In this document: one piece after another, positions 1 through 7,959 of the stretch
Numbering within the stretch: position 1 is the first letter of the stretch
Layout: the number at the start of each line of letters is the position of its first letter
Assembly: GCA_020635905.1 (NCBI GenBank)
Contig: JACJYV010000002.1
Coordinates: 806,001-870,000, forward strand
DNA: 64,000 nucleotides
Direction: 5' to 3'
Source of the DNA: Bacteroidia bacterium
GTDB lineage: Bacteria > Bacteroidota > Bacteroidia > J057 > JADKCL01
Program-made: the position numbers and the translations under genes
Notes under the pieces: model-generated
Told to the model about the DNA's origin: nothing
Seen by the model: the letters and a program-made list of their open reading frames with translations, nothing else
Databases searched by the model: none

Positions 1-220
1 CAATCACAATGGCTTTGACCCCTTTTTTGCACAAAAAACGGGTGATCCCGATCGCATATTCCCGCACCAGTTCGGCAGATTTATCCCCGTAAGGCAGGTG
101 CGCCGTGTCGCCGTAATAAATGATGGACTCGCCGGGCATCAGTTCCTGCATGGCCTTCACGATGGTGAGGCCGCCCAGACCAGAATCAAATACACCAATG
201 GGAAGTCGCGGGTTGCTCAT
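1..220 (-). CDS. murI: Glutamate racemase, N-terminal part (gene runs off the window)
   Basis: Converts L- to D-glutamate for peptidoglycan synthesis in the cytoplasm. Only the first 73 residues are inside the window. The reverse strand starts at ATG (218-220) and reads MSNPRLPIGVFDSGLGGLT, the typical racemase opening; the Asp and Ser of this loop belong to the active site. It is followed by YYGDTAHLPYG, the second family signature. It lies last in the run DUF6089-uppS-bamA-ompH x3, a familiar Bacteroidota envelope-biogenesis order. The active-site cysteines cannot be seen because they fall outside the window or at its edge. Confidence 0.9.
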   Translation of the reverse strand, partial: MSNPRLPIGVFDSGLGGLTIVKAMQELMPGESIIYYGDTAHLPYGDKSAELVREYAIGITRFLCKKGVKAIVI

Positions 221-295
221 CTGATTGGGTTTTAAACCAAATTGGCCACGCCCGTTACTACAGACATGACCAATCTGATTTTCCTGCCCGGGAAT

Positions 296-844
296 TTATT
301 TTTGTTCTTTGGGAGGAAGGGTAATGCCAAGTTTGGCCGCCATTTTATCCGTGACATCCATGGTTTCGATGCCATAGAGGATGTTCATGCCCGAAGTCTG
401 GTTGAGGATATAGGTGAATCCCCCTTCCTTGGCCACTTCGTTGATCTTTTCCTGGATTTTGTCCAGGATGGGCTGCATGAGTTCCTGTTGCTTGGCCATC
501 AGGCGGTATTCAGATTCCTGAGCAGTATCCTGAATTTCCTTGTCCAGTTTTTGCAATTCTGCTTCAGCAGCCTTCTTTTCGTCTTCAGAGCGCCACCCGT
601 TGACCTGGGTTTTTTCCTGATACTCAGCGTATTTGGTCTGGAAATAGGATTCCTTGCTCTTCAGGGCCTGCTCCAGCTGGGCACCGTACTTCTGCAACTG
701 CTGATTGATTCCCTCAGCAGGCTTGTAGTAGCTCAGCAGCATTTCAATATTGGTGTAGCCAATCTTGGGGTCCTGGGCCTGAAGCAGGCTGTTTACCCCA
801 ATCATCAGCAATGCACCTATCAAAAATATTTTGAATTTCTTCAT
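296..844 (-). CDS. OmpH/Skp-family periplasmic chaperone (copy 1)
   Basis: A 182-residue protein with an N-terminal signal peptide (MKKFKIFLIGALLMIGV, cleavage near QAQ) and a long charged, helix-prone middle (about residues 45-130), followed by a small C-terminal segment with NQTSGMNILYG. This is the layout of Skp/OmpH chaperones, which hold unfolded outer-membrane proteins in the periplasm for BamA. The C-terminal sequence FTYILNQT is shared with the next gene upstream, so the two are recent paralogs. The gap to that gene is 18 bp and transcription is co-directional, so they are probably one transcript. Confidence 0.88.
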   Translation of the reverse strand: MKKFKIFLIGALLMIGVNSLLQAQDPKIGYTNIEMLLSYYKPAEGINQQLQKYGAQLEQALKSKESYFQTKYAEYQEKTQVNGWRSEDEKKAAEAELQKLDKEIQDTAQESEYRLMAKQQELMQPILDKIQEKINEVAKEGGFTYILNQTSGMNILYGIETMDVTDKMAAKLGITLPPKEQK

Positions 845-862
845 CTGATCTGTTTTTGGGGA

Positions 863-1408
863 TTATTCGTTGCCCTTGGGAATCTGAATGCCGAGCGCCG
901 TCATCAGCTTTTCGGTAATGTCATTTTCCTCGGGTCCAAACAGAATGGTGGAAACCCCTGTGCTGGTGGTTTGGTTGAGGATGTAGGTAAATCCGTTGGA
1001 TTTGGCCACTTCGTCAATTTTATTCTGGAGTTTTTCCAGCACGGGCAACAGAAGCTCTTCCCGTTTTTGCATCAGCTTTTGCTCTGCATCAGCTGCTTCC
1101 TTCTGGATTTCCTGATCGAGCTGTTGCAATTCCTTTTGGCGGGATTCATCTTCCGTGGGGGAAAGTTTGTTGGCTTCCCGCAATTCCATGTATTCCTGCA
1201 GTTTGGTTTGGGCAAATTGCTGTTTAATCTGAAGTTTTTCAGCCAGTTTTTTCTGATATGTAGCCAGGGTTTGTTCAACCTGTTTGGCCTCTGGCATGTA
1301 GGCAAGCACCAATTCAATGTTGGTATAGCCAATCTTTACCTGAGCGAACCCGGTGGTGGAGAGCGCCATCAGGAGGGCCAGAACGGCCAGAATGCTTTTC
1401 ATTTTCAT
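863..1408 (-). CDS. OmpH/Skp-family periplasmic chaperone (copy 2)
   Basis: A 181-residue secreted protein: signal peptide to about residue 22 (TGFAQ), then KIGYTNIELVLAYMPEAKQ and a long coiled-coil-like stretch rich in Lys, Glu and Gln, then FTYILNQTTSTG near the C-terminus. It is very similar to copy 1 in the first 40 mature residues and at the C-terminus. A Bacteroidota-type -7 element lies about 20 bp before the ATG, so copies 2 and 1 may have their own promoter in addition to read-through from bamA. Confidence 0.88.
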   Translation of the reverse strand: MKMKSILAVLALLMALSTTGFAQVKIGYTNIELVLAYMPEAKQVEQTLATYQKKLAEKLQIKQQFAQTKLQEYMELREANKLSPTEDESRQKELQQLDQEIQKEAADAEQKLMQKREELLLPVLEKLQNKIDEVAKSNGFTYILNQTTSTGVSTILFGPEENDITEKLMTALGIQIPKGNE

Positions 1409-1427
1409 ATTTTCGATTTTAACGGGG

Positions 1428-1435
1428 CAAAGGTA
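1428..1435 (-). promoter_or_regulatory. Candidate -7 promoter element before ompH copy 2
   Basis: The reverse strand reads TACCTTTG, a perfect match to the Bacteroidota -7 consensus TAnnTTTG, about 20 bp upstream of the ATG at 1408. No clear -33 TTG is visible at the usual distance. It suggests that the two downstream ompH copies can be transcribed independently of the bamA operon. Confidence 0.5.
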
Positions 1436-1470
1436 ATAATTATTCCCTTAGTTTTAAACGGGTTGACCCA

Positions 1471-1986
1471 TTACTCCTTAATGCCCATCATGTTTAATAC
1501 GTCTTTGGTACGGTCATAGAGTGGATTTGCATAGATGATGCCAGTATCCGCGGACTTATCCAGAATGATGTCCAGTTTCTTGCTCTCGGCGATTTTGGCC
1601 ACAGATTCAAATATCTGATCCTGAATGGGACGGATCTTTTCGTCCTGCAATTTGTACAACTCGCCGTCGTAGCCAAATTTTTCCTTTTTATAGTCTTTGG
1701 CTTCCCGCTCCAGGGCAAAGATTTCCTCTTCCCTGGATTTCTTTACGTCATCGGGCAGGAGCACGGCCTCGGCCTGGTAGTCCTTGTATTTCTTCTCAAT
1801 GACTTTGTATTTTTCTTCCAGATCGGCCTGCCATTTGGCTGAAATCTGATCAATTTCCTGCTGTGCAGCCTGGTAGGCAGGCATTTTTTCCAGAATTGAC
1901 TGGGAATCAATGTATCCAAATTTCTGGGCAAAGGTCAGATTTCCCAAAAGGATTAACAGGATTCCAAGGGCAAATATCTTTTTCAT
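1471..1986 (-). CDS. OmpH/Skp-family periplasmic chaperone (copy 3)
   Basis: A 171-residue protein starting at the ATG at 1986 (MKKIFALGILLILLG, cleavage near FAQ). A longer reading to 2037 would run into bamA and hide the signal peptide. The mature part begins KFGYIDSQSILEKMP, the classic OmpH opening, followed by a long charged helical region and a C-terminal domain with LDIILDKSADTGIIY. It is clearly more distant from copies 1 and 2 than they are from each other. It lies 14 bp after bamA, fitting the usual bamA-ompH pairing. Confidence 0.9.
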   Translation of the reverse strand: MKKIFALGILLILLGNLTFAQKFGYIDSQSILEKMPAYQAAQQEIDQISAKWQADLEEKYKVIEKKYKDYQAEAVLLPDDVKKSREEEIFALEREAKDYKKEKFGYDGELYKLQDEKIRPIQDQIFESVAKIAESKKLDIILDKSADTGIIYANPLYDRTKDVLNMMGIKE

Positions 1987-2000
1987 TCTGTGGTTATTTA

Positions 2001-4511
2001 TTAAAATTCTTGTCCAATCACGAAGTTGAATTGCCATTTGGAGGGCCCTGAAGTGGGAGTCACGGAATCAAATCCATAGCCCAGGTCCACACCCAGCAAT
2101 CCAATCATGGGTACTACAACTCTTATGCCACCTCCGGCGGCGCGCTTAAGTTCGAATGGTTTGTATTCTTTGAAACCCAGCCAGGAGTTTCCAGCTTCCA
2201 GGAAGCCCAGTACCCAAATAGGCGCAGCCTGATTGAGCGTAAGCGGGTAACGCAATTCAATGGAGTATTTATTGAAAATACTGCCGCCCTGCTGGGCTCC
2301 GTTTGCCCCGCGGGGACCAATGGCATTGCTCTTGTATCCACGCATGGAGATGAATTCCTGTCCGAAGAAGTTGAACTGGCCAAAGCCGCTGCCGCCCATG
2401 TTGAAGCGCTCGAAGGGTGATATTCCGTAGTCAGGATTGTAGGTTCCAAGGAATCCCATTCTGACCTGGGGACGAACGACCAGATTTTTGAACACGGAAT
2501 AATACCAGGTGGAGGTGAATGACCATTTGTGGTATTCCAGTAATTTAAACTTCTCGTTATCAGGAAGTTTGGAGTAATCCACTTTGGTATTGAACAGCGA
2601 ATAGGGCGGGGTTCCTTCCACAGAAAGGGAAAGGGTTGAACCCGAACGGGGATACAAAGGAGCATCCACGCTGGTACGGCTGATGGCCTGCTTGAGGGTA
2701 AGGATATTGATGAATCCGTCTTCAAAGCTGAGCGAGCCAAAATAGGCGCTCGCGTTGGTCAGGTCGTAGTTTTTATAACCAATGGAAGTCACGGACTGGA
2801 AGTAATCGTCCGGAATTTTGAGGCGCTTGCCAAAGTCAATGGAGGTGGAGAGGTTTTTCATCTGAAAACCCGAAGCCGTGGAGCGGTTGATTGAATAGCT
2901 TAGACTGGCTCCCAGCGAATTGGGTTTTTTGCCACCCAGCCAGGGCTCCAGGAAGGATACGAAGTAATTTTGCCAGCCCACCCCGTTCATTTGCAGACCT
3001 ACGGTCAGCTTTTGGCCATCACCCGAAGGCACGGGTCGCCAGGCTTCTGGCTTGAAAAATCGCTTGGTCGAGAAGTTGTTGAAGGCCAGGTTGACCGTGC
3101 CCACAAATCCACCAGCGATGACATCGCCAGTATTGGGATCGCGAAGGCGGCCACCCCAACCTCCCTGCACCTGCAGCTGGTCAGAAGGGCGTTCCTCCAC
3201 CACATACTTGATATCCACCGTACCCGTAGAGGGGTCTGGAATGGGCAGTACGTTCATGTTTTCCTGGTTGAAATAACCCAGGTTCACGATATTCCTTTGA
3301 GAGCGGATCAGGTCTGAACGGCTGAATTTCTGTCCAGGCAGGGTGCGTAATTCACGCAGAATGACGTAGTCACTCGTTTTGGTATTCCCCTCAATGATGA
3401 TTTTGCCAATGGTGGCCTGGGGACCTTCAAATACACGCATCTGAATGTCAATGGAATCCCCCTCCACCAGCACTTCCACCGGGTCAACGTTGAAGAAAAG
3501 GTATCCGTCGTCGAGATAAAGGGAACTGATGTCGCCACCCGTGGGGTCGCCCGTCAGGCGGCGGTTAAGTTTTTCTGAATTGTACACATCTCCCTTTTCA
3601 ATGCCCAAAAACATGCCCAGGGAGTCTCCAGAGTATTTGTAATTTCCGGTCCAGGTGATGTTGCGGTAATAATATTGCTGGCCTTCGAAAATCTTCAATT
3701 CAACGTCAATGGACTTATCATCATAGCTTTTAACGGTATCAGAAATGATCTTCGCATCACGGTAACCCATGCTGTTGTAAAAATCCACGATGTTCTGCGT
3801 GGAGGCATTCATTTTGCCCGGCAGATATTTCGATCTTGACCAAACCCGCCACCATCTGCGCTCCTTGATATCCTTCATTTTGCGCACCAGTTTGCCATCG
3901 CTGTATTCCTGGTTTCCTTCCACCCGCACTTTATTGACCTTAATGCGGGGACCTTTGTCCACTATGATCTTGAGTTCCACCCCATTCGCCATGGTGGAAT
4001 CAGGGAAACTGATGATGTTTACCTTGGTATTATAATAGCCTTTTTCAACGTAATAATTGCGAATAACCCGGATACCGCGGGTTTCTTTCTCAGGCGTATA
4101 AATGGTTCCCCGCACGAAACGTACCTTTTCACGCAGGTCGTCGGCCTGACTTTTGGGAATGGATTTATTGAATCCAAATTTCGAAATACGCGGACGCTCC
4201 CCAATCCTGATGACCAGGAAAATCTTCCCGTTGGTAATATTGTCCACTTCCACCCGCACATCTGAAAAAATATTTTGCTTCCAAAGCTTCTTGATGGCGT
4301 CTGTAATCTCATTTCCGGGAATAGAAATCACATCTCCCACTTTAAGGCCCGAGTAGGCCACAATGGCAAATTTGTCTGAAAATTCTGTTCCCTCAACGGT
4401 TATGCCCCCAATCTCATACTGGGTGGGTCGATTATAATCGATCTCAACCTGGGCCAGCAGCGGGGCCCAAATCAGGCACACAAAAAGGGAAATTAACAGT
4501 GCATTCTTCAT
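2001..4511 (-). CDS. bamA: Outer membrane protein assembly factor BamA
   Basis: An 836-residue Omp85 protein that inserts beta-barrel proteins into the outer membrane. It has a signal peptide (ends near LLAQ), then about five POTRA repeats (residues about 30-430; for example IGGITVEGTEFSDKFAIV and IIIEGNTKTSDYVI), then a C-terminal barrel. The barrel contains the MRGYKSNAIGPR motif, equivalent to the conserved RGY loop, and the protein ends in a terminal Phe (IGQEF) as expected for an outer-membrane barrel. The start codon overlaps the uppS stop (TGATG), which suggests translational coupling. Length and order of domains are normal. Confidence 0.96.
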   Translation of the reverse strand: MKNALLISLFVCLIWAPLLAQVEIDYNRPTQYEIGGITVEGTEFSDKFAIVAYSGLKVGDVISIPGNEITDAIKKLWKQNIFSDVRVEVDNITNGKIFLVIRIGERPRISKFGFNKSIPKSQADDLREKVRFVRGTIYTPEKETRGIRVIRNYYVEKGYYNTKVNIISFPDSTMANGVELKIIVDKGPRIKVNKVRVEGNQEYSDGKLVRKMKDIKERRWWRVWSRSKYLPGKMNASTQNIVDFYNSMGYRDAKIISDTVKSYDDKSIDVELKIFEGQQYYYRNITWTGNYKYSGDSLGMFLGIEKGDVYNSEKLNRRLTGDPTGGDISSLYLDDGYLFFNVDPVEVLVEGDSIDIQMRVFEGPQATIGKIIIEGNTKTSDYVILRELRTLPGQKFSRSDLIRSQRNIVNLGYFNQENMNVLPIPDPSTGTVDIKYVVEERPSDQLQVQGGWGGRLRDPNTGDVIAGGFVGTVNLAFNNFSTKRFFKPEAWRPVPSGDGQKLTVGLQMNGVGWQNYFVSFLEPWLGGKKPNSLGASLSYSINRSTASGFQMKNLSTSIDFGKRLKIPDDYFQSVTSIGYKNYDLTNASAYFGSLSFEDGFINILTLKQAISRTSVDAPLYPRSGSTLSLSVEGTPPYSLFNTKVDYSKLPDNEKFKLLEYHKWSFTSTWYYSVFKNLVVRPQVRMGFLGTYNPDYGISPFERFNMGGSGFGQFNFFGQEFISMRGYKSNAIGPRGANGAQQGGSIFNKYSIELRYPLTLNQAAPIWVLGFLEAGNSWLGFKEYKPFELKRAAGGGIRVVVPMIGLLGVDLGYGFDSVTPTSGPSKWQFNFVIGQEF

Positions 4512-5257
4512 CAGGCGGTAATTTGTTCTGAGGTTTTTCCGAATCTTCTCTCCCGTCCCTGGTAATTCAGGATGGCTTCAAACAGGTCTTCCCTTCTGAA
4601 GTCGGGCCAGAGTTTTTGTGTGATGTAAATTTCGGCATAGGCGATTTCCCAGAGGAGGAAATTGCTGATCCTGAATTCACCTGAAGTGCGGATAAGGAGC
4701 TCGGGGTCGGGTAAAAAGCCCGTGCTCATGTGTTGTCTGAGTAAATTTTCGTCGATGTCTTCCGGGGAAATTTCGCCCTGGACAGCCTTGGTGGCCAGTT
4801 TGCGAATGGCGGCCAGCATATCCCAGCGCCCACCGTAGCTCAGGGCCAGGGTGAGGGTCATGTGATCGTTGGCGGAAGTTACTTCCATGGATTCTGCCAG
4901 ATTATTCTGGCAATTGGGGGGCAGGTCCCCGAGATTGCCGATGGCCCGCAGCCTGATTCTGTTTTTCATCAGGGTGGGGGTTTCCTTTTTGATGGTATTG
5001 ACCAGCAATTCCATCAGGGCATTGACTTCGGCCTGTGGGCGGTTCCAGTTTTCGGTCGAAAATGCATACAAAGTGACATATTTCAACCCGATTTCGGCTG
5101 CACCCTCGATGGTGTCGCGAACTGCCTTGATTGCAGATCGGTGACCAAGGATCCGGAGACCCCCTCTCTTGCGCGCCCAGCGGCCGTTGCCATCCATGAT
5201 GATGGCGACATGCTGGGGCAATTTTTGGGTGTCGATATTATCCCTGATCAGGCTCAT
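4511..5257 (-). CDS. uppS: Isoprenyl (undecaprenyl) diphosphate synthase
   Basis: Makes the C55 lipid carrier for cell-wall and glycan synthesis by adding isopentenyl units in cis. The signature HVAIIMDGNGRWA (Asp binds Mg-diphosphate) is near residue 18, followed by TLYAFSTENWNRP, and by the C-terminal LIRTSGEFRISNFLLW and WPDF motifs of the family. I chose the ATG at 5257; a TTG two codons earlier is also open. The stop overlaps the bamA start by one base. Length (248 residues) is normal. Confidence 0.95.
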   Translation of the reverse strand: MSLIRDNIDTQKLPQHVAIIMDGNGRWARKRGGLRILGHRSAIKAVRDTIEGAAEIGLKYVTLYAFSTENWNRPQAEVNALMELLVNTIKKETPTLMKNRIRLRAIGNLGDLPPNCQNNLAESMEVTSANDHMTLTLALSYGGRWDMLAAIRKLATKAVQGEISPEDIDENLLRQHMSTGFLPDPELLIRTSGEFRISNFLLWEIAYAEIYITQKLWPDFRREDLFEAILNYQGRERRFGKTSEQITA

Positions 5258-5361
5258 TTTCAAATGAAGCGCAATTTACAAAAAGGAATCGTTAAATTCC
5301 GGTTACTGAGGCGTTTTTAAGGGTAAAAATAGTTCCCTGCGCTTTGGCTCCCGGCTTTTAT

Positions 5362-5397
5362 AAAGAAAAAGCGTGCCGATCAACTTCGGCACGCTTC
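5362..5397 (-). terminator. Rho-independent terminator after the DUF6089 gene
   Basis: On the reverse strand an 11-bp perfect stem (AAGCGTGCCGA / TCGGCACGCTT, 6-nt loop) is followed by TTTTTCTTT. It lies 27 bp downstream of the DUF6089 stop, so uppS would need its own promoter or read-through. Confidence 0.85.
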
Positions 5398-5423
5398 TTA
5401 TATACGTAAATGTATCTCTGATA

Positions 5424-6275
5424 TTATCTGAATTTAGGACATTTTACCCAATCCAGGATGTAAGTCGCAGAAACCATTGACATTACATACCAGTCGTCCT
5501 GGGTTTTGTCACCACGAATACCGTTCCAGTACTTGGCTCCTTCAGGGTAAACCGAGCGATCGATACGGTCGGAGAGAAGGTAAGCAGTAGGATCAGAAGC
5601 ACGGAGGGCGTCCATATCAGGGTATTCACCGCTCACGTCATCGAGGTAATCGGTAAAGGTTTTGCGCATGGCCACTTCGAAGTGGAGGTCAATCCGGTCG
5701 GTGAGGCTGTAGCGCAAGCCAACTCCAAAGGGAATGGCAATCTGTACGAGAGAGTAGGGCTGAGGACAGTCGGGGCAACCGGGCAGATATTGTCCTTCGG
5801 TGCCGCGGGGCTGCAAATCAATCCATTCGTTACCCAGTTTGGCCTGGGGGTTGAATACAAATGCAGCAATACCACCCACGAGGTAGGGAGTATATTGAGG
5901 GCGGAATTTGTATTTTCTGTCGTTGGCAAAGAATTCGTAAGTGAGGCAAAGGCTTGCCTCGGTAATCGGAGAGCGGAAGCTCAAATTCCGACGAATACGG
6001 GCTTTGTCAGTTGCAGCCTGCGCATCTGAAGCTTTCATCCAGCCTTGGTTGAAGGCAAGACGCAAACCCATATGGGGATGAAATTTGTAACCGCCTACCA
6101 AACCCACACCGGGTTTTGTAAACTTCAGAGTAAAGTTGTCGTCCAGGTCGCCTTTGTAGTTGGTAACCCCGAGGGAGCCTCCAACGTAAAAGTATCGGCT
6201 ACGGAATTGAGCCGAAGCATCCTGGAAAAACCACATTACCGCCACCAATACAACCAGTAATCTGAAAATTTTCAT
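5424..6275 (-). CDS. DUF6089-type outer-membrane beta-barrel protein
   Basis: A 283-residue protein with a signal peptide (ends DASAQ) and alternating hydrophobic/polar strands, beginning YFYVGGSLGVTNYKGDL, as in small OmpA/OmpW-like barrels. In Bacteroidota a protein of this type commonly sits directly upstream of uppS-bamA, as here; its exact function is unknown. It has a C-x-x-C pair (GCPDCP) in a middle loop. The gene is bounded by a promoter element upstream and a strong terminator downstream. Confidence 0.8.
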   Translation of the reverse strand: MKIFRLLVVLVAVMWFFQDASAQFRSRYFYVGGSLGVTNYKGDLDDNFTLKFTKPGVGLVGGYKFHPHMGLRLAFNQGWMKASDAQAATDKARIRRNLSFRSPITEASLCLTYEFFANDRKYKFRPQYTPYLVGGIAAFVFNPQAKLGNEWIDLQPRGTEGQYLPGCPDCPQPYSLVQIAIPFGVGLRYSLTDRIDLHFEVAMRKTFTDYLDDVSGEYPDMDALRASDPTAYLLSDRIDRSVYPEGAKYWNGIRGDKTQDDWYVMSMVSATYILDWVKCPKFR

Positions 6276-6340
6276 AGCAAACCGTGATATTACTTATAAT
6301 TTGTTAACGAAACAGGTAGTTTGGTAATTTTTCACCAAAA

Positions 6341-6348
6341 CAAATATA
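6341..6348 (-). promoter_or_regulatory. Candidate -7 element for the DUF6089 gene
   Basis: The reverse strand reads TATATTTG, matching TAnnTTTG, about 65 bp before the ATG at 6275. The surrounding region is very AT-rich, as is usual for Bacteroidota promoters. Confidence 0.5.
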
Positions 6349-6377
6349 GCTATCTTTCCCTTAAATAAAAAAGTTAT

Positions 6378-6842
6378 TCACAAATTTTTGAGCTCCCTAA
6401 AAATGCGCTTTTCAAGGCGCATTCCGGGTTTTTCGGTAATCCTCCCAATTTCGAGGTCACCCTTGTAAAAGATAAAAGTCGGAATCTTTCTGATTCCCGC
6501 TTTGCCCGCTAAACCCTTAACATCCTTCTTCGTCGTGTCAATGGAAACGATTTCCAAATGACTGATTGGAAGGCTGGGTCTCAACTTCAAAAAGCGGGGA
6601 ACCCACTTTTTGCTGTCGGGACAATACGTACCCAAAAATATGCGAACATCTACCGAATCGCGAATTGTTGCAATGGAGTCCATCCATTCGGATTTGGGCT
6701 CATATTTCTCGTTGACCTTTGTTTTCCATTCGCAAGCCTGAAAAAATTCTTCCTGACTGTAATACCCAAGCAGGTATTGTTTATGACAGGAGGAGATTAC
6801 CAGAACAATCAGCAAAAAGAATAATGCGATTCGGAACTGCAT
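6378..6842 (-). CDS. Thioredoxin-like lipoprotein
   Basis: A 154-residue predicted lipoprotein: hydrophobic N-terminus ending in the lipobox VISSC, then a small thioredoxin-fold domain. The redox position reads GTYCPDSKKWVPRF, i.e. C-x-x-S, and the cis-proline region reads KIPTFIFYKGDLEIGR. Related Bacteroidota proteins carry a similar CGDS motif. With a single active-site Cys it could act as an isomerase-like or monothiol protein, not a classical thioredoxin; that is inference. I prefer the ATG at 6842; a GTG two codons upstream is also in frame. Confidence 0.7.
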   Translation of the reverse strand: MQFRIALFFLLIVLVISSCHKQYLLGYYSQEEFFQACEWKTKVNEKYEPKSEWMDSIATIRDSVDVRIFLGTYCPDSKKWVPRFLKLRPSLPISHLEIVSIDTTKKDVKGLAGKAGIRKIPTFIFYKGDLEIGRITEKPGMRLEKRIFRELKNL

Positions 6843-6897
6843 CTGCACAAATTTATTTCGAATTTTAAATTAATCCAACAGGGGAGTCCGTTTATTT

Positions 6898-7026
6898 TTA
6901 CTCTTTTCTTACCCCGTCCCTTTCCACCACCAATCCCTTGTTATAATTCATCTGTACAGCCAATTCCGTACCAATTATATCGCAAACCTCAATTTTTATC
7001 GCTTTGCTTACCCGGCCAGACATCAT
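6898..7026 (-). CDS. Possible 42-residue small protein
   Basis: Between the nadK stop and the thioredoxin-like gene the reverse strand has an ATG-ATG start at 7026 and an open frame ending at TAA (6898-6900): MMSGRVSKAIKIEVCDIIG, then a short tail rich in Val, Arg and Glu. Its composition looks protein-like, but it is short and I do not recognise it. It may equally be a chance frame in a 223-bp intergenic region. Confidence 0.25.
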   Translation of the reverse strand: MMSGRVSKAIKIEVCDIIGTELAVQMNYNKGLVVERDGVRKE

Positions 7027-7071
7027 CCAGGAGCGTTGTGAGCGAATAATCCAGGATTTTCAGGTTTATTA

Positions 7072-7959
7072 TCAGTTGCGGCGGTCCTTACCCCACATCA
7101 TGCGCTCGCGCAGGTTGTCGAGATAATTGGAGGAAATGGTGCGCACCAGATTAACCCGAAAATCAGCCTTGCGAATGGCAATTTCAGTCTTTTCGTTGAC
7201 CAACTCCGTGCGGGTATCCATGGCGACCATGGCCTGACCTGCCCGGGATTCAATTTCAAAAGAAATCACGTACGAGTCAGGAATCAGCACGGGCCTGACC
7301 GTGAGCGAATGTGGTGCCACAGGCGTGATCACAAATGCATCTGCGTTGGGATGGATAATGGGACCGCCGCAGGACAGTGAATAGGCAGTTGAGCCCGTGG
7401 GGGTGGCTATGATCAGTCCGTCGCCCCAATAGGAATTCAGAAATTCCCCATTGATGTAGGTATGCACGGTGATCATTTCGTTGGAGGAACTTTTGTGGAT
7501 GGTGAGGTCGTTGAGGCCGTAATTGGTGTTGCCAAACAGTCCTTTGGGATCAGATTCCACACTCATGGCCACCCGCGAATCTATGCGAAACATGCCTTTG
7601 ACCAGCTCCAGGGTGGTGGATTGCAGATTTTCCTGCAGAGTATTGGTCAGAAAGCCAAGGCGACCAAAATTTACGCCCAGAATGGGCACTTCCGTGGGGC
7701 CCACAAAGCGCACCGTATTGAGCAGGGTACCGTCCCCGCCAAAACTGAAGGCAAAATCACAATTTTTCAGGGTTGACTGTTCGGAAAATACCCTTGAATC
7801 AATCCAGTCTTTCAATTTTGGATCACGTTCAAGCAACTCCCCTGCGTAATCGTGGTGGATGCGAAACTGAATACCCTGGGCTTCCAGAAACTGGAAAAAA
7901 TCGCGCAGCACCCCAAGGTCTGTCCTGTCTGTCCAACGGCCCAATATGGCTAATTTCAT
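7072..7959 (-). CDS. nadK: NAD kinase
   Basis: Phosphorylates NAD to NADP in the cytoplasm. The 295-residue protein has the invariant FSFGGDGTLLNTVR motif (GGDGT at residues 74-78; the Asp is catalytic), GLNDLTIHK near the middle, and TPTGSTAYSLSCGGPI, the diphosphate/substrate-binding signature. Its ATG overlaps the stop of the upstream Omp85-type gene by 4 bases (ATGA), so they are translationally coupled. Confidence 0.95.
   Translation of the reverse strand: MKLAILGRWTDRTDLGVLRDFFQFLEAQGIQFRIHHDYAGELLERDPKLKDWIDSRVFSEQSTLKNCDFAFSFGGDGTLLNTVRFVGPTEVPILGVNFGRLGFLTNTLQENLQSTTLELVKGMFRIDSRVAMSVESDPKGLFGNTNYGLNDLTIHKSSSNEMITVHTYINGEFLNSYWGDGLIIATPTGSTAYSLSCGGPIIHPNADAFVITPVAPHSLTVRPVLIPDSYVISFEIESRAGQAMVAMDTRTELVNEKTEIAIRKADFRVNLVRTISSNYLDNLRERMMWGKDRRN

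Noticed and set aside
242..1519. 425-residue plus-strand open frame over the ompH genes
   Set aside because: It is antisense to three clear Skp/OmpH genes and its sequence is unnatural (Phe/Leu-rich shadow of Lys/Glu coiled coils).
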